DNA of 64,000 bases, taken from contig JAFLTT010000005.1 in assembly GCA_022509165.1 (NCBI GenBank), positions 62,001-126,000 on the forward strand, given 5' to 3'. This document shows positions 63,179-64,000 of this stretch, piece by piece. The notes below the pieces were generated by a model that saw only the letters and a program-made list of their open reading frames with translations, was not told the DNA's origin and searched no databases. Source of the DNA: Muribaculaceae bacterium. GTDB taxonomy: Bacteria > Bacteroidota > Bacteroidia > Bacteroidales > Muribaculaceae. The first letter of the stretch is position 1. The number at the start of each line of letters is the position of its first letter. Made by a program: the position numbers and the translations under genes.

Positions 63179-64000
63179 ATGGACGATTTAATGACTGTGG
63201 TAGACTGGTCGCGATGGCAATTTGCTCTCACCGCTATCTATCATTGGCTTTTCGTTCCGCTCACTCTGGGTCTTTCACTCATTGTGGCAGTAATGGAAAG
63301 TATTTACGCAAAGACAAGATCGGAAAAATGGCTGGCCGCTACAAAGTTCTGGATGACCCTCTTCGGCATCAACTTTGCAATCGGTATCGCCACCGGTATA
63401 ATTCTGGAATTTGAATTCGGCACCAACTGGAGTAACTACTCATGGTTTGTGGGCGACATATTTGGAGCGCCTCTGGCTATAGAGGGCCTAGTAGCCTTCT
63501 TCATCGAGGCTACATTTGTGGCCGTGATGTTCTTCGGGTGGGGTAAGGTGAGCGAACGTTTCCACCTTGTGTCAACATGGATGACATGGTTCGGAGCCTC
63601 CGTTTCCGCCTTATGGATCCTTGTGGCTAATGCCTGGATGCAATATCCCGTAGGTATGGAATTCGACCCGGGACAGATGAGAAACGTGATGAATAATTTC
63701 TGGGAACTCTTCTCCGGTATCGCTATAAACAAATACCTCCATGCCGTATTCTCCGGATGGGCTCTCGCCGGCGTATTTGTGATTGGAGTAAGTGCCTGGT
63801 TCCTTTACAAGAAAAGGAATGCAGCCTTTGCTCAAAGATCAATAAAGGTAGGTGGTTGGGTTGGTCTCATCGGTCTTCTGCTTACCATGTGGACCGGCGA
63901 CGGATCAGCCGTAGAAGTAACCAAGCATCAGCCCATGAAGTTGGCAGCTATGGAAGGTCTTTACCATGGACATGAATCAGCCGGCATCGTAGCCGCCGGT
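63179..64000 (+). CDS. cydA: Cytochrome bd ubiquinol oxidase subunit I, N-terminal 274 residues (cut by window edge)
   Basis: ATG at 63179 (MDDLMTVVDWSRWQFALTAI) opens a frame running off the right edge. The heme-ligand His is in ALTAIYHWLFVPLTLGLS (H22), another in INKYLHAVFSGWALAG. Further CydA features are GINFAIGIATGIILEFEFGTNW, SWFVGDIFGAPLAIEGLVAFF and FIEATFVAVMFFGW. It is the quinol-oxidising, heme-bearing subunit of a high-affinity O2 oxidase, used by gut Bacteroidota in near-anoxic conditions. Confidence 0.97.
   Translation, partial: MDDLMTVVDWSRWQFALTAIYHWLFVPLTLGLSLIVAVMESIYAKTRSEKWLAATKFWMTLFGINFAIGIATGIILEFEFGTNWSNYSWFVGDIFGAPLAIEGLVAFFIEATFVAVMFFGWGKVSERFHLVSTWMTWFGASVSALWILVANAWMQYPVGMEFDPGQMRNVMNNFWELFSGIAINKYLHAVFSGWALAGVFVIGVSAWFLYKKRNAAFAQRSIKVGGWVGLIGLLLTMWTGDGSAVEVTKHQPMKLAAMEGLYHGHESAGIVAAG

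Overview
The window looks like a chromosomal segment of a gut-type Bacteroidales bacterium, for example Muribaculaceae, Bacteroidaceae or a relative. The family assignment is inference. Supporting signs are Bacteroidota-restricted genes (the lipoprotein form of TamA next to TamB, DUF4494, DUF4492 in front of cydA, PIF1 helicase with a C-terminal HTH), T9SS-like C-terminal tails, a myo-inositol lipid gene set and a choloylglycine hydrolase. Several promoters match the Bacteroidota sigma factor pattern (TTTG, 19-21 bases, TAnnTTTG), and Shine-Dalgarno sites are nearly absent.

Layout. 1-16.1 kb is a minus-strand housekeeping block. It holds a U32 peptidase fragment and menG, then serS with a pseudokinase and a GNAT protein, then trmD and ino1, then a long run ppiD-rlmN-pdxA-nucleotidyltransferase-ATP-grasp-CDP-alcohol phosphotransferase-HAD, then metK. 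ino1 and the CDP-alcohol, nucleotidyltransferase and HAD genes together form an inositol-phospholipid (probably inositol-sphingolipid) locus. 16.1-19.5 kb has a palindromic REPIN-like repeat, tRNA-Pro(CGG) and three overlapping surface-glycan genes. 19.5-34.9 kb is minus-strand core: TamL/TamB, VanZ-like, folK-infB-nusA-rimP and dnaX. 

35.0-48.5 kb is an AT-rich accessory region. It carries a cobalamin adenosyltransferase, a PIF1-type helicase, a HigBA toxin-antitoxin pair, small membrane PH-like proteins, a divergent AAG-fold protein, an arginine/agmatine deiminase-like enzyme, an amber-interrupted ORF, an AraC/GyrI-like regulator, a bile-salt-hydrolase family enzyme, and an AbiE toxin-antitoxin operon bracketed by ~93-bp direct repeats derived from a BspA-like gene. 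48.5-64 kb has a CarboxypepD-reg protein, a YqhD-like alcohol dehydrogenase, a nitroreductase, a secreted alpha-amylase with two starch-binding modules, two PH-like paralogues, YqeY, a short RecD2 helicase, a PBECR-like nuclease domain protein facing a perfect orphan promoter, tRNA-Pro(TGG), a second REPIN copy, a sugar MFS transporter, YggS, DUF4494, and DUF4492 followed by cydA, which runs off the window.

The points most worth following up are these: (1) the inositol-lipid locus, whose CDP-alcohol phosphotransferase lacks the last Asp of its signature; (2) two 168-bp copies of a GTAG-headed double palindrome, each just upstream of a start codon in the same orientation; (3) the AbiE operon between direct repeats with an operator-like inverted repeat; (4) a possible small RNA running tail-to-tail into a nuclease-like gene; (5) a pseudokinase in the serS operon. 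All statements come from reading the sequence; no database search was run.
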